From Calliopum simillimum (lineage: Eukaryota > Arthropoda > Insecta > Diptera > Lauxaniidae), in NCBI GenBank assembly GCA_951812925.1, contig OX638368.1, positions 22,135,187 to 22,199,186 of the forward strand: 64,000 nt of DNA, in the 5' to 3' direction. Below the pieces are notes generated by a model that saw only the letters and a list, made by a program, of their open reading frames with translations, did no database searches and was not told where the DNA came from. How positions within the stretch are numbered: position 1 is the first letter of the stretch; every line of letters begins with the position of its first letter. Of the stretch, positions 1 to 10,427 are shown piece by piece. The position numbers and the translations under genes were made by a program.

Positions 1-763
1 AGTTAACAACCTTTGCAATGCAACTGAAATTTATCCTGTTGTGCACAACAACAAAATATTAAATTTCGAATCCACCATAACGGCTAAATGCCAAAACGGG
101 CACAAAACATTAGAAAATTGCAATAAGCAAGGCACTACAATTTCCTGTAACGAACTTTTTTCAAAAAATACCTGCCTTAAGAACCTCTTGAATACTTATA
201 TTGCAAATTGTTCCGAAATAACCACACTCGTACCACATATTTCAGAAATAAATAATGGCATTATCATCATAAATAATGCATTAGCGACAATTGAATTGTT
301 AGACAAACCACCCACTCAAATTAACGGAACTTATCTCGTGATGTTTGAAGAATCGGTTAGAATTAATAATACCCTCTTTAAAAATATAAAACACAATACT
401 TTCGTTAGTCCGGAAATCCCGTTAGCCCATACTGTAAATGTTACCGAACAAATAAAACAATTATCCTTGCCCGTTCTTAACGAACTACACCTTACAAATC
501 TTTATCATATAAAAGCTTTAAAAAACAGAGTTGCAAATCACGCTATATTTTATAATTCCTTTTTTGCCACAATCATCCTTTCACTGATGACAGTAGGATT
601 ATATAGGCTTGTAACGCGAAAACGTAATGCAAAGGAAGGAAACATTAATGAAATAATAAAAACCATCCAAGAAAAACTCAGGAAAGCCGAGGACGACTTT
701 CTTTCTAGGGGGGGAGTAGTTAACACTGTTAATACTGCACCTGACCAAACAACACAAATTTAA
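1..763 (+). CDS. env: Errantivirus (gypsy-type) Env protein, C-terminal part, open at left edge
   Basis: The frame is open from base 2 to the stop at 761-763 (253 codons visible), and the true start lies to the left. The visible part looks like the ectodomain end and tail of an insect errantivirus envelope protein. It has cysteine-containing segments, several N-glycosylation sequons (NGT, NVT), one hydrophobic membrane span at about 550-610 (FFATIILSLMTVGLYRLV) and a basic then acidic cytoplasmic tail. The identity is supported by what follows: a polypurine tract and an LTR start AGTTAAC lie inside the last codons, so the Env end overlaps the 3' LTR, as known for gypsy. Env mediates membrane fusion in this family. 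No stop breaks the visible part, but gag, pol and the 5' LTR are out of view, so intactness cannot be judged. It could also be the end of a related insect LTR retrotransposon with env. Confidence 0.72.
   Translation, partial: VNNLCNATEIYPVVHNNKILNFESTITAKCQNGHKTLENCNKQGTTISCNELFSKNTCLKNLLNTYIANCSEITTLVPHISEINNGIIIINNALATIELLDKPPTQINGTYLVMFEESVRINNTLFKNIKHNTFVSPEIPLAHTVNVTEQIKQLSLPVLNELHLTNLYHIKALKNRVANHAIFYNSFFATIILSLMTVGLYRLVTRKRNAKEGNINEIIKTIQEKLRKAEDDFLSRGGVVNTVNTAPDQTTQI
708..717 (+). other. Polypurine tract of the errantivirus
   Basis: A run of seven G followed by AG and T stands immediately before AGTTAAC. In retroelements this tract primes plus-strand DNA synthesis, so its position fixes the LTR start at 718. 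It sits within the env reading frame. Confidence 0.65.
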
Positions 764-1065
764 ACAGAAGCAATATATTTTTCCCATCAACAATTCTTTG
801 AATTGCATATTCAAATTCTGCATTCTGCATTTTCCCACAAGAACATCTGCATCTGAGTTGCTATTGCGCTGTGTTGTTGCTTATTTAAGAAAGCATTAGA
901 ATTAAGAAGTAAAGAAGAATAAAATAAAATTGTAACTGTATTTGTGAACTGTATTTGAATTAAGAAATGAAATAAAATTTAAAGTTGTACTTAAAACAAG
1001 AGATAAAATAAAGTTCAGTTTTCAGGCAAACGCCAAAGTGAAACGTTTGTTTTAATGACGGAACT
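718..1065 (+). repeat. 3' LTR of the errantivirus
   Basis: Starts AGTTAACAC right after the polypurine tract, as gypsy-type LTRs do, and probably ends GAACT near 1065, giving AGT...ACT ends and about 348 bp. Several AATAAA-type poly(A) signals lie at 915-1015. The 5' LTR is outside the window, so the right boundary and target duplication cannot be confirmed by comparison. Confidence 0.55.
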
Positions 1066-1110
1066 CATAAAAATAATTTATATACTGATCAGTACTTGCA
1101 AAGTGAGCTG

Positions 1111-1313
1111 GTAATGTGGTTCATATAAGTAGGGTAATGTGGTATACTTAACCATACAACCAAATATAAAGTTTGAAAGTTCATAATAACATTTACATTG
1201 GTTTTCAAACTCATAGTTTTCATAAAAAAAAAACAGCAATCAAATAATGTTAAGAATAACAAGAAATATTCATATACCACATTAGCGAATCCCGACTATA
1301 CCACACTGGCCAA
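1111..1313. repeat. Imperfect inverted repeat with TACCACATT motifs
   Basis: The left arm (1111-1148, with GGTAATGTGG and AATGTGGTATAC) matches the reverse complement of 1272-1313 imperfectly. A further TACCACATT lies at 1627. This may be a small decayed foldback element. The rest of 1314-1773 holds no gene I can support. Confidence 0.3.
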
Positions 1314-1773
1314 TTTTTAGAAATTACAAAATTCTAAAAATAAAATGGGAAACTTTGTGAATTTACACTTATTTCGCAATACTTAGCACTTACCTTTATT
1401 GAATATAAATAAAACTTCACCAAAAAGCAACTTTTTCTTAACAAAATTTTTTTGCAAAAAACCCGGAAAAAAAATTAACCACACGCGACTTAAGTTTCGT
1501 TCAACTGACACCGGAAAAATTTTGTTTGGTGCATGACAGCAACACAACCCTGGTTTTTCATGTTTTCTGATAGGATAAATGCAGTGACGTTCGCAGGTTC
1601 TTTCCCAAATCGGAGATGTGCGACCATACCACATTGAAAAACTATTTCACAATAGCATCAGTTCCCCAATCCTAATCCAAAATTCGAAAAAAAATTATTA
1701 CATATATTGTGCATGCCGCTTATGAATAGGCGCAGTGATGTGTTGAGCTTAAAATTACGATTACTCATGAACG

Positions 1774-2331
1774 GTGAGTCACACGTTTAAAGTAAAAATA
1801 TCTGTTTATAGGGAATTACTTGCACTACAAGGCGCGTTTGCTCAACTGAACAAAATATGGTCTTCATCCGTTATATCCATCAAAACGAGAGTACGCATTT
1901 TTGATTCGAATGTGAAATCGGTTTTGTTATATGGGTGCGAAACATGGCTTGTTACTGAACAACTAACGAACAAGCTGCAAGTATTCGTCAACAAATGCTT
2001 AAGGCGTATACTAAAGGTTTGGTGGCCTCGCACTATATCAAATGCCGAGCTACATCAAAAATGCAAACAGAAGGCTATAGCAAACTAAATCAAGCTGCGC
2101 AAATGGGGATGGATTGGTCACACTCTCCGGAAACCACACAGCGAAGTTTGTCGCCAGGCCCTTGAGTGGAATCCACAAGGCAGTAGAGGACGTGGTAGAC
2201 CCAAAACCAACTGGAAAAGGTCGTTGGAAAAGGAAATTCAAGAATCGGGAAAATCGTGGCAAGAGATCAAAGTCATCGCAAAGGAACGTGACAAATGGAG
2301 AGATTTCATATTGGCCCTATGCTCCTCCTAG
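1774..2331 (+). pseudogene. Non-LTR retrotransposon, 3' end of reverse-transcriptase ORF, one in-frame stop
   Basis: One reading frame runs from 1774 to the stop at 2329-2331 with a single internal TAA at 2086-2088. The first part contains SNVKSVLLYGCETW and NKCLRRILKVWWP. The part after the stop contains GWIGHTLRKP, QALEWNPQGSRGRGRPKTNW and ERDKWRDFI. These are the hallmarks of the C-terminal end of a very common insect endonuclease/reverse-transcriptase element. Similarity fades left of about 1800, consistent with 5' truncation. The 3' end finishes in a short CATA repeat tail at 2347-2362. The same terminal sequence recurs on the minus strand at 17371-17415. The copy is dead. The exact clade (RTE-like or CR1-like) is not certain. 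Confidence 0.8.
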
Positions 2332-2365
2332 GAGTTTAAGGAGAATACATACATACATACTTGCA

Positions 2366-3166
2366 CTACAATGATTTTTTTCAGAACACCTATAATTTGG
2401 GAGATATTTTTTAAACAAACCTAAAATTTAGAAAAAATTTTTTTTTTCAAAATAGCTCCAAAACGGTTCGTCCTAAAAAAAATTGTTGATGCATTTTGTA
2501 GATCGTTAAATTTGCTATAAGGACCTCTTCGAAGTATTTTTTCGTCAGACTTACCCTTCATGAGATATCGCGACTTGAAAATCATTCAAAACTGAACATA
2601 GTACTGCGCAAAGCAAAAATCCCGCAAAACTTTCCAGGTAAAACTACAAAATGACTGTACTAATTTTGAATTGTTGTTTTAGTTTCCAATATAAAATTGA
2701 AAAAACTATAGAATGCAAAATTTATAGTTAATTTTACCGTCAGTTTTTTTTTTTCTGTGTACCCAAAAGAATCATTATTAGGTATAGTTCTATATTTGGT
2801 CGCGGAAATTAATTAGTTTTAAGAAAAGAAACAAACAAACGCCTAGGTCTCAAGGGTGAATTTGGAAACAATAATTTTGTTCGTAATATAATATAATAGT
2901 AATTTGAATTTTAACTGCTTGAAATATTTCTAGAAACAAATAAGGAATTTATAATTGTTTTTTAAACAGATAATGATTTACTTTATAAGCTACCGAACAA
3001 TGATGCATTGTTGGTTTGAGCTTATTGTTCAAAAACAAAACAAAATTCATAAAAAAATAAAACAGAAAATTTATCGAAAGGAGCAAAACAGATTAGCAAA
3101 TTTTCTTAATTAATTTTTTTTTTTTTTTTCGAAAAAAACTTTGACTTTAACAAGCTGTAACACTTA
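2366..3166. other. AT-rich non-coding stretch
   Basis: No supportable gene or transposon end. It contains A/T homopolymer runs (for example 3110-3129) and no repeat I can match to another part of the window. Confidence 0.5.
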
Positions 3167-3516
3167 CAAATCAAACTTTTTTTTTTTTTTTTTTTAATAG
3201 GTACTTGAATTCATTTATTGAATCTTCTCATCTTAGGAGACTAACAATAAGTTTTAAAAATCTTAATCTTAAATAACATTATTATACATAATTAATCTTA
3301 TATATAATTTAGTGTTCAATGTGTCTCCAGAGTTAATAGGGACTTGTACATCCTAGGAGTTCGGTAAACGCGCAGAAGAACGCAGTTGTTGTACGTTCAG
3401 TCTTCTCACAAACATGCTGCCCGCCTAGCAGGATGTTTGAATGAAAAGAACTCCATACAAATTTGCGCCAGTAGTTCCGGCTGCATGTGTAGCAGGAACC
3501 AGAAATATAAGAAAGA

Positions 3517-3610
3517 GTACGCGCCAGATACCGCCGGCTGCATAAAAAAAGTACGCGTCAGATACCGCCGGCTGCATAGAAATAGTACGCGCCAGATACC
3601 GGCTGCATAC
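3517..3610 (-). repeat. 34-bp tandem repeat in the LINE 3' UTR, about 2.7 units
   Basis: Units begin at 3517, 3551 and 3585 with GTACGCGYCAGATACCG, followed by a GGCTGCATA core. The repeat lies inside the Jockey-type insertion between its stop codon and its poly(A) tail, so it belongs to the element's 3' UTR. Confidence 0.85.
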
Positions 3611-3640
3611 AAAATTTAGAATTCAGTCAGCTTAACATAG

Positions 3641-3981
3641 CTAATTGCTAACGATATTCATAGCAGGACGATCCTTTCTTTTTAGTCTGGAGAAATTTTC
3701 TAAATTTTTTAACCTCCGTGCCAATGGATTCGGATGATACAGCAATCTTGCAACGTAACTTTGCTTGTATTTGTTGATTTCGTCTTTGACCAAGGGGATA
3801 CAAAGGTCCCGATGTATGTTTTCGTTCCGTATATACCATGGAGCACCAGTCATGATTCTTAGAATTTTTGACTGAGTCCGTTGTATTAGTTCAATGTTCG
3901 AGGAGCTGGCGTTACCCCATAACTGTATGCCATATAACCAAATTGGCTTAATGATGGATTTATATAAAAGGATTTTATATT
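3641..3981 (-). pseudogene. Jockey-clade reverse transcriptase, C-terminal end
   Basis: The frame is open from the truncation point (about 3981) to the TAG at 3641-3643. It contains SIIKPIWLYGIQLWG, then IELIQRTQSKILR, TGAPWYIRNENIHRDL and HPNPLARRL. These are classic motifs of the region after the polymerase domain in Jockey-type ORF2 (YGIQLWG, APWYVRN, HxNPLA). No stop interrupts this stretch, so the insertion may be fairly young, but the catalytic polymerase part is missing. Confidence 0.85.
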
Positions 3982-3993
3982 CAAATCAAACTT

Positions 3994-4641
3994 GTTTTCA
4001 AAAATATTTGGTGAATTTCTTGATTGGACTATTTATTTTCTTTAGAATAGCATAAACAAATTTTAAATTTAATCAAAAACTTTTTCGGCTTATGCCTAAT
4101 ATCGCAGCACTGTGGGATGCTGAGGCCTAACTAACTTATATATCCCCTATCATTTGTGAGGGTCAAGCTTTCTTTGTTTTCGAATATCGTGGCCTAAAAA
4201 GTTTAACTGATAGAAACTTTAAATTTTTAGCTGTTTCTATAGAAAATGTAGGTCGAATTGCATTGTATTTTGTAGTATTTAATATATATGCATTGAAGCG
4301 TCTAAGAAAAGAAAGAAAACACATTAAAATAATGCTGGTAATTTGAGTATTATTTTAGCTTTAATTGAATTCTTTTATAAATGTTCATTCTCATTAAGGA
4401 TAAACAATAAACGCGTTTCAGTAATGATGTAGTTTTTTATAACTTTCACATTCTTTATATTTGAGAAGTATGTACTAAGATCACCTGATCTTACAAGCAG
4501 ACTTACATAATAGCATTCAAAATATTATTTTGAAATAATGAGATAGAAACTTTCGATACGAACAATACTAACATTTTTTTAGTTGAAGTGATTAGTGCAT
4601 TTTGTTCGAATACATGCTCTGATACAAGTACAAAAGAATTT
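3994..4641. other. Non-coding stretch
   Basis: No gene recognised. It lies between the Jockey-type insertion and the stop of the CR1-like LINE relic; its right part may be 3' UTR of that LINE. Confidence 0.4.
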
Positions 4642-5356
4642 TTACATTGGTAACCATTTATCAAGTGTCAATTTTATATGGATTTGCTGGCAATTAAACG
4701 GTAATGACCTTAAAGCAAACTTAATTAACTTCTTTTGAATACGCTCCAAACGGACAATATGCACTCCATAATATGGGTTCCAAATCAAAGATGCAAATTC
4801 TAAGTTAAATCTAACAAAGGCAGTATAGATCTGAAAATGCGGAACTATTACGTTCAATAAACGCTAATAAGTAGTGTTTAAAGTGATTAGAAAAATTTAA
4901 ACGAGAATCAAAGAAAATACCACGATCACGAATATGTTCAACCATAGTCAAAGAAACGTCATCAATACTATACCAATGCAACAAAGGAACATTCTACTTA
5001 GAAAAGGTCATACAAAAGCATTTACTAAGGTTCAACGACAAGCTATTGCTTTTAAACCAAGTAAAAACATTGTTTAATTCTGTTTGGATAGTTTAAATCA
5101 GCCTAGAACCATGTTGAAATATCACTAATATGTAGAATAAAAAGAAGAGGACCAAGTATACTGCTCTGTGGTACACCCGATGCTACCAAAAAAAGGACTT
5201 AGCCTGATCTATGGCTACAAAAGAGAACATATTGACTAAGTAACAAAGACAAGAACTAAGAATGAAACCCAGGCTTCGCTAAATTTGAAACTTGGAGACA
5301 ATGAGAAAGTTTATCAAACGCTTTAGAAACATCTGAATATACTACATCCACCTGAC
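4642..5356 (-). pseudogene. CR1-like non-LTR reverse transcriptase relic, C-terminal segment
   Basis: Read leftward from 5356, the minus strand encodes degenerate but clear reverse-transcriptase motifs: QVDVVYSDVSKAFD, GVPQSSILGPLLF, KSNSLSLNLSKC, and finally FVRFNLEFASLIWNPYY and RIQKKLIKFALR. The catalytic FADD block between GPLLF and the KSNSLSLNLSK motif is deleted, and several stops and frameshifts occur. The remaining 5' portion of the same copy continues at 9117-9345, beyond two DNA transposons. Removing bases 5362-9116 rejoins the frame at FEDGGQVDVVYSD. Confidence 0.85.
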
Positions 5357-5361
5357 CGCCG
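5357..5361. other. CGCCG target-site copy 1
   Basis: Five-base direct repeat immediately left of element A. The same five bases occur at 6554-6558 (between A and B) and 9112-9116 (right of B). The LINE reading frame needs this pentamer only once. Confidence 0.85.
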
Positions 5362-6553
5362 CACTATGGTTTTTTTTGGACTAAAAAGTGCCCACAAAAA
5401 TAATTCACTACAAGGACCCTTTTTTTAAAAAAAAATCAAATGCAAAATTAAAGGTTATACATTGAGCTATCTGAAAAGATGCCCGCTTTTTCTAGCATTT
5501 GATCCACAAATTAGGGACAGAGGTCGAAATCTCATAAATTTTGAAAAAAACGGTTTTTCTGTTTAAAAATGTTAGTCGCATTAAACGCAGGAGTGATATA
5601 TGAATAATATTATATGCATTCAATCAAATCAATTAAGATGAAATCAACTCAAAGTGAAAATGGGCGGTGCCACGCCCCATAAACAAATTCGTCATATTTG
5701 TCATATCTCCGAAACTATTGGACGCAGATAGATAAGATTCGGTATATTTATAACAGGCACAGAGAGAAATAATATCCACTAAAAAAATGGGCGGTGCCAC
5801 GCCCTACAAATATAAAATTTATCATATCTCCGAAACTATCTGAGCTACAGCAATGAATTTCGGTATATATATAAAAATTAGTAAGTTAAATAATATTTTC
5901 TGAAAAAAAGGGCGGTACCACACCCAACAATGAACATATCCTTATTAATTGCCACTCTGTTCTACAGGAAACAAGTTCATTCATGTAGCTTTGCCTATGG
6001 GCGTGGCTCCACATATTTTTTCAGCAGACATTATTTGTCTTGATGACTCTTGTATATAAACCGAATTTCATCCACATGGGTCAAATAGTTTCGAAGATAT
6101 GGTGTGTTTTATATTTTTGGGGCGTGGCACCGCCCACTTTTTTAATATATATTATTTCTCTCTGTGCTTATTACAAACATACCGAGTCTTATCTATCTGC
6201 GTCTAATAGTTTCGGAGATATCAGGAATTTGTTTTTGGGGCGTGGCACCGCCCATTTTTATAATGAATTAATTTTTTCTTGATTTATTTTATTGAATGCA
6301 TATAAATTTATTCATATATCACTCCTGCGTTTAATGCGACTAACATTTTTAAACAGAAAAACCGTTTTTTTAAAAATTTATGAGATTTCGACCTCTGTCC
6401 CTAATTTGTGGAACAAATGCTAGAAAAAGCGGGCATCTTTTCAGATAGCTCAATATATAGCCTTTAATTTTGCATTTGATTTTTTTTAAAAAAAAGGGTC
6501 CTTGTAGTGAATTATTTTTGTGGGCACTTTTTAGTCCAAAAAAAACCATAGTG
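5362..6553. mobile_element. Element A: foldback DNA transposon with Transib-like ends, ~1.19 kb
   Basis: Begins CACTATGGTTTTTTTTGGAC and ends with its exact reverse complement. The two arms are inverted copies for most of their ~590 bp, so the whole element can fold into one hairpin with a loop near 5950. It is flanked by CGCCG on both sides. Transib elements are known for CACWRTG-type termini and 5-bp GC-rich CGNCG-like target duplications, so I infer a non-autonomous Transib relative. No transposase is visible. The arms carry repeated copies of GGGCGGTGCCACGCCC (5662, 5789 and equivalents at about 6120 and 6240). Confidence 0.75.
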
Positions 6554-6639
6554 CGCCGCACAGTGGTCTAGAATGCAATTCTAGCTGGTCATAACTCTTT
6601 CCTGGCTATTTTTTATAAAAAAAAATATCAGCTTTTATG

Positions 6640-7125
6640 TTTTGAAGGTCGTTGACTCTAAATCTGAAAACGTTTTTTTTAAAAATCAAAATGGCGAATC
6701 CAGAATATCGGACAATTTTTTAAAAGTTAATTATATCACGACAAAATTGTGGCTTAAGGGGTTTTTTAGGTCGCTGATTTCGAATTCAGTATCATATTTT
6801 TTTTTTTCAAACAAAATGGCGTATCCAAAATGGCGGACAATTTCCTTAAAATTTGACTATGCCACGACAAAATTGTAGCTAAGGAGTTTTTTGAGGTCGC
6901 TGGTTTCGAATTTGGAAAAATTTTTTGTATAAAGAAAATGGCGGATCCAAAATGGCGGACAATTTTCATAAAAATTGATTATATCACGACAAACTTGTGG
7001 CTATGGGGGTTTTTGAGGTTGTTGATTTTGAATCCGATATCATCTTTTTTTGTAAACAAAATGGCGGATAATTTTCTTAAAAATTGACTATATCACGTGA
7101 ACAAAATGGCGGATCCAAAATGGAG
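6640..7125 (+). repeat. ~125-bp tandem repeat, about four degenerate units, with AAAATGGCGGATCCAAAATGG
   Basis: Each unit has AAAATGGCGGATCC, an AATGGCGGACAATTTTC segment, TATATCACGACAAA and GAGGTCGCTGATTTCGAATC. Units drift in length and sequence. Short frames across it are by-products. Diverged pieces of similar sequence appear at 14400-14640 and 46730-47060. Confidence 0.75.
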
Positions 7126-7439
7126 GCACATAAATAATATGATAGTACATATACTAATAAGATAAAAAAACATCAACTAGATGAATAATAATTTGATATA
7201 TAAAATTCTTTAGGTATGTATTTCGTATGTCTTACCTCCGGCTTCTTTTGAAAGAAATAAAGAACACGTAAACCTATTTGTTATGGGAAAAGCCTTTGGC
7301 ATTTCTTGATTCACTCTTTTTATGATATTAAACACAATTTTAATAATTTAGAAAACTAGCATTATAGTTTTGCATAAAAACAAAAAGAGAAAAGTAACAC
7401 AGTAGTTCTTTCATCCTAAATTTTGGTCCCTAATAGAGG

Positions 7440-7790
7440 TAGGGATGTCCTTGACCCGATCACGCCCATTTTCACCAAATGATTTAATGCTATCAATACT
7501 AACTCAGATATTAAATGTTATCGTTGTACCTGTAATATTCACAAAGTTATGGCGATTTCAAATTTTTGGTTGTATAGGAGGTGGGCGTGTCATTTACCCG
7601 ATCACATCCATTTTCACGAAGTGTCTTAATACCATCAATACTATCTCAGATATTTATTATTATTTTTGTTCCTCAAATATTTACGAAGTTATGGCGATTT
7701 CAAAATTTTGGTTATATGGGACGTGGGCGCGTCCATGACCCGACCACGCCCATTTTCATGAAATAAATAGATGCTGCCAATACTATTTCA
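7440..7790 (+). repeat. ~141-bp tandem repeat, 2.5 units
   Basis: CCCGATCACGCCCATTTTCA recurs at about 7457, 7597 and 7738 (last two diverged), each followed by a TTAATRCYATCAATACTA-like segment and TTATGGCGATTTCAAA. Overlapping open frames in two phases (7445-7766) come from the repeat and are not genes. Confidence 0.75.
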
Positions 7791-8361
7791 GATATTGAAT
7801 TTTATTGCTTCATCTGAAACAGATTGGGTGTTATTAGTTTTACGAACTGGAGCGTTGCAAGAATACAGAAAAGTCGCTGAAGGAAAACTCATCGTAGCCC
7901 AAGAAGGGGAGTGATGGGGAAGCCAGATAAATGTGGAGAACCTTCAAAAAACTTTATATTACACCCTCAAATGATCTAGCTATTGCAACTCTTAAAAACA
8001 TTTTAGTTATAGTCCACAGAGTGCAAAATTCGTAAATTTGGGTAATAAAATTAGAGATTTTTGTGATGACCTGATATCCTTTTTATATTAAAAAAAACTA
8101 ACATCTTAGTAAGCAAATCTTCAGCAAATAGATCAGATTACCATAAGTCTTAGCAGGTATGATCATTTAGTTTTAAAGATACACTCATTTAAACTTTCAC
8201 ATATTTTAATAAATTTTTTGAAAAAATTACCATTCTCTGAATTCATCAAGATTAAGACGCGACAACTCAGAAATGGTATTATTTCTTGGTATTCTGGTAC
8301 TTGAAATATGTTATCTAGATATGAAACTTTAAATTTGTGCAAACAAAAATATTACTTTTAA

Positions 8362-9053
8362 GGGATCAGTAGGGTAATCTTTTTTCAAAAAATCGATTTT
8401 TTTTTTTGCATTTTCTGTTCCTTTATACCCTTAGAATTAATGTAGAAACCCACTTAATGCCCTATCCACAATCAATGCAGGAACAGGTGCAAGTGCAACA
8501 GTTAGTTGAAATTTCATAAGTTAGAGCAGAGCAGAAAATTCTCAAAACACACTTTTTTTTACTGGCCGACATGATTCCGGCCAAACTGCTTAACCGATTT
8601 GCTTGAATTTTTTTTTAAATATTCACGAAACGCCTGGCTATCGTCCCTACCAAAAAAATCATTTTTTATTAATTATTGGCAATGTTATGACAAAATATAT
8701 GTTAAAAAACATAGGGAAAAAACGAAAAAAAAAAAAAAGTTGATAACTTTTTTATTTATTAACATTTTTCCCTGATTCTGGTAGGGACGATAACCATTTA
8801 TGTACTTTTTGAGAATAAATTGAGTTTTTATGTTTCAGATGATCCAAACATGAGAAATCGCGTCGGCCAGTGAAAACCAGTATTTCATTCACCCAGCCAT
8901 TTCTCCGACAGATGTCATCAAAAAATTCCAAAAAAATTTTTTTATACACTTTACAATATACCTCATTACATGTAAAAAAGGTTTCATTGTAGAATAAAAA
9001 TTTCAATAAAAAAAAATATATCAAAAAACAGGCCAGATTACCCTACTGATCCC
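8362..9053. mobile_element. TTAA-flanked foldback element, 692 bp, nested in element B
   Basis: Starts GGGATCAGTAGGGTAATCT and ends with the inverted match (AGATTACCCTACTGATCCC). TTAA stands on both sides (8358-8361 and 9054-9057). Internal inverted segments such as ACTGGCCGAC/GTCGGCCAGT and ATCGTCCCTACCA/TGGTAGGGACGAT give an overall hairpin layout. A TTAA duplication is typical of piggyBac and Kolobok superfamilies; the terminal bases do not decide between them. No transposase. Confidence 0.8.
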
Positions 9054-9116
9054 TTAATACAAAAATTTTAGGAGTTATGACCGGCTAGCGCTCTCTTATA
9101 GACCACAGTGCGCCGT

Positions 9117-9345
9117 CTTCAAAGGAATTAATACAGTACCTTGTAAACAAGCTGAGATTTGTTAGAACAGACCTACCAGGAAAAAAAGCCATGCTGATAG
9201 GGACAGACTATATTTTTTAACGCAAAAAGTATCTCTAACAATTTTTTCAAAAATTTTTGAGATGTTAGTGATCTTTGAAATTGGCCGGTAATTTTCAACA
9301 TTTTTTTTATTACCTGATTTAAAAATAGGAGACATTACGGAGATT
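9117..9345 (-). pseudogene. CR1-like non-LTR reverse transcriptase relic, N-terminal RT segment
   Basis: The minus strand encodes degenerate motifs that precede the part at 4642-5356 in reverse transcriptases: LNQVIKKMLKITGQF (the IFKSGNKxxVxNYRPI region), SQKFLKKLLEI and FFPGRSVLTN, ending in FED at the CGCCG target. It is frameshifted and cannot be active. Homology left of the RT (plus-strand positions above 9345) is no longer clear. Confidence 0.75.
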
Positions 9346-10427
9346 TTCTATTTATCTATAAACACACCAAATTGGAAAATAATATGACTACTATTAAGCT
9401 GATCATATTATGGCATGATACTTTTATGATTCAAATGGATAGCATTCAAAAGGAGAAAGACCTCCTCGACATTCTGGAACAAGATTTTTTTAAGATCGTT
9501 AACATGGGAACGCCTCACTACAAAATAATCCATCTCCATCATGCTGAAAATCTTAAACAAACCACTACAATCATAACCAAATGGTCATCTTAACAATGTT
9601 TTTGATATTAAAATATTTTACGCAATCTATTAGTTCCAACTAAATCAAAAAATCTGGGTCACTACCAAAAACGGTGTTCTACAAACCCTTAAGGTAGCTT
9701 AGTCCAGTTCTGGCTGAGATTTGAGCTAAATGGACTGATATATCCAGACAAATTATTGATATATAGGCTAGAAATATTCCAATCCACCTCAAACATGAAA
9801 AAAATCAACGTCGTCCTGACTAAACTAAAAATATTTAACAACTAATGCATTTTCTCCCATTTCTCCTATTCGAAAAAATCGAGTTTTGTGAGGTTTTATA
9901 TAAAAAAAAATTTTCCATGATAAATTTCCACACTCAAATTAATACCATCTGATAGCTGAATAAATAAAGAATAAACATTAAAAAATTCAAACCATTTGCT
10001 TCGGTGTTAATGATTTTATGGGCATGTTAATAGACCAGTTGCAAACATGCACTGAGTTTTGCACGCCAGTGTATATATTTTTAAACCGTTGTAAAGGGCT
10101 TAATTAAGCCATTTTTTTATCATGTTCTTTGGAATTCCGAGGTTATATTCGACTAGTACTATCTAGTTTCTCTTTATCAAATTAAAGTCTTTAAAACTAT
10201 GTTTACATTTTACCCAAAAAGTGTCAATCAATTAAGCCCTTTACACCGATATATAATTTCTAAACATTGGACATCACATGCCAATGTTACGGAAAAAATA
10301 CCATTTTGGACTGTTTGACAGTGGTACCAACAAAATAAAAAAATGTTCTAAATACCTATAATTAGCGTTAATTTGAAAAAAGCCACTTTTAAGAGCTCAA
10401 ACGTCTAACCGCACACTAAAAATAATA
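9346..10427. other. Non-coding stretch with a dispersed repeat
   Basis: No gene supported. A short inverted repeat (TGTAAAGGGCTTAATTAAGC near 10091 against 10229-10248) and a segment at 10236-10330 (CCCTTTACA...AAATACCATTTTGG) that recurs at 21098-21165 mark an old dispersed element. Confidence 0.4.

Larger units (their letters stand above)
3179..3981 (-). mobile_element. 5'-truncated Jockey-clade non-LTR retrotransposon with target-site duplication
   Basis: The element is flanked by the 12-bp direct repeat CAAATCAAACTT at 3167-3178 and 3982-3993. On the minus strand it reads: truncated reverse-transcriptase C-terminus (3981 to 3641), a 3' UTR with 34-bp tandem repeats, then a poly(A) tail, seen as the T run 3177-3195 on the plus strand. 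Truncation at the 5' end, a 3' poly(A) tail and a target-site duplication are the signature of target-primed reverse transcription. The insertion is about 800 bp and non-autonomous. Confidence 0.9.
6559..9111. mobile_element. Element B: Transib-like non-autonomous DNA transposon, ~2.55 kb, with a nested insertion
   Basis: Starts CACAGTGGTCTAGAATGC and ends in the inverted form (...TATAGACCACAGTG). The terminal inverted repeat is about 39 bp and imperfect, including a shared GGTCATAACTC. It is flanked by CGCCG at 6554-6558 and 9112-9116. Its first seven bases, CACAGTG, equal the consensus heptamer of V(D)J recombination signals, a resemblance established for Transib ends. Inside are two tandem-repeat blocks (6640-7125 and 7440-7790) and a TTAA-flanked element (8362-9053). 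No transposase frame remains. Confidence 0.75.

Noticed and set aside
3386..3619. Overlapping 68- and 77-codon frames on both strands
   Set aside because: They cover the 34-bp tandem repeat in the 3' UTR of the Jockey-type insertion.
7445..7766. Two overlapping frames of 97 and 61 codons
   Set aside because: Both run through the 141-bp tandem repeat and encode out-of-phase versions of the same DNA.
9372..9593. 73-codon plus-strand frame
   Set aside because: No recognised domain; it lies antisense to the degraded 5' side of the CR1-like relic.
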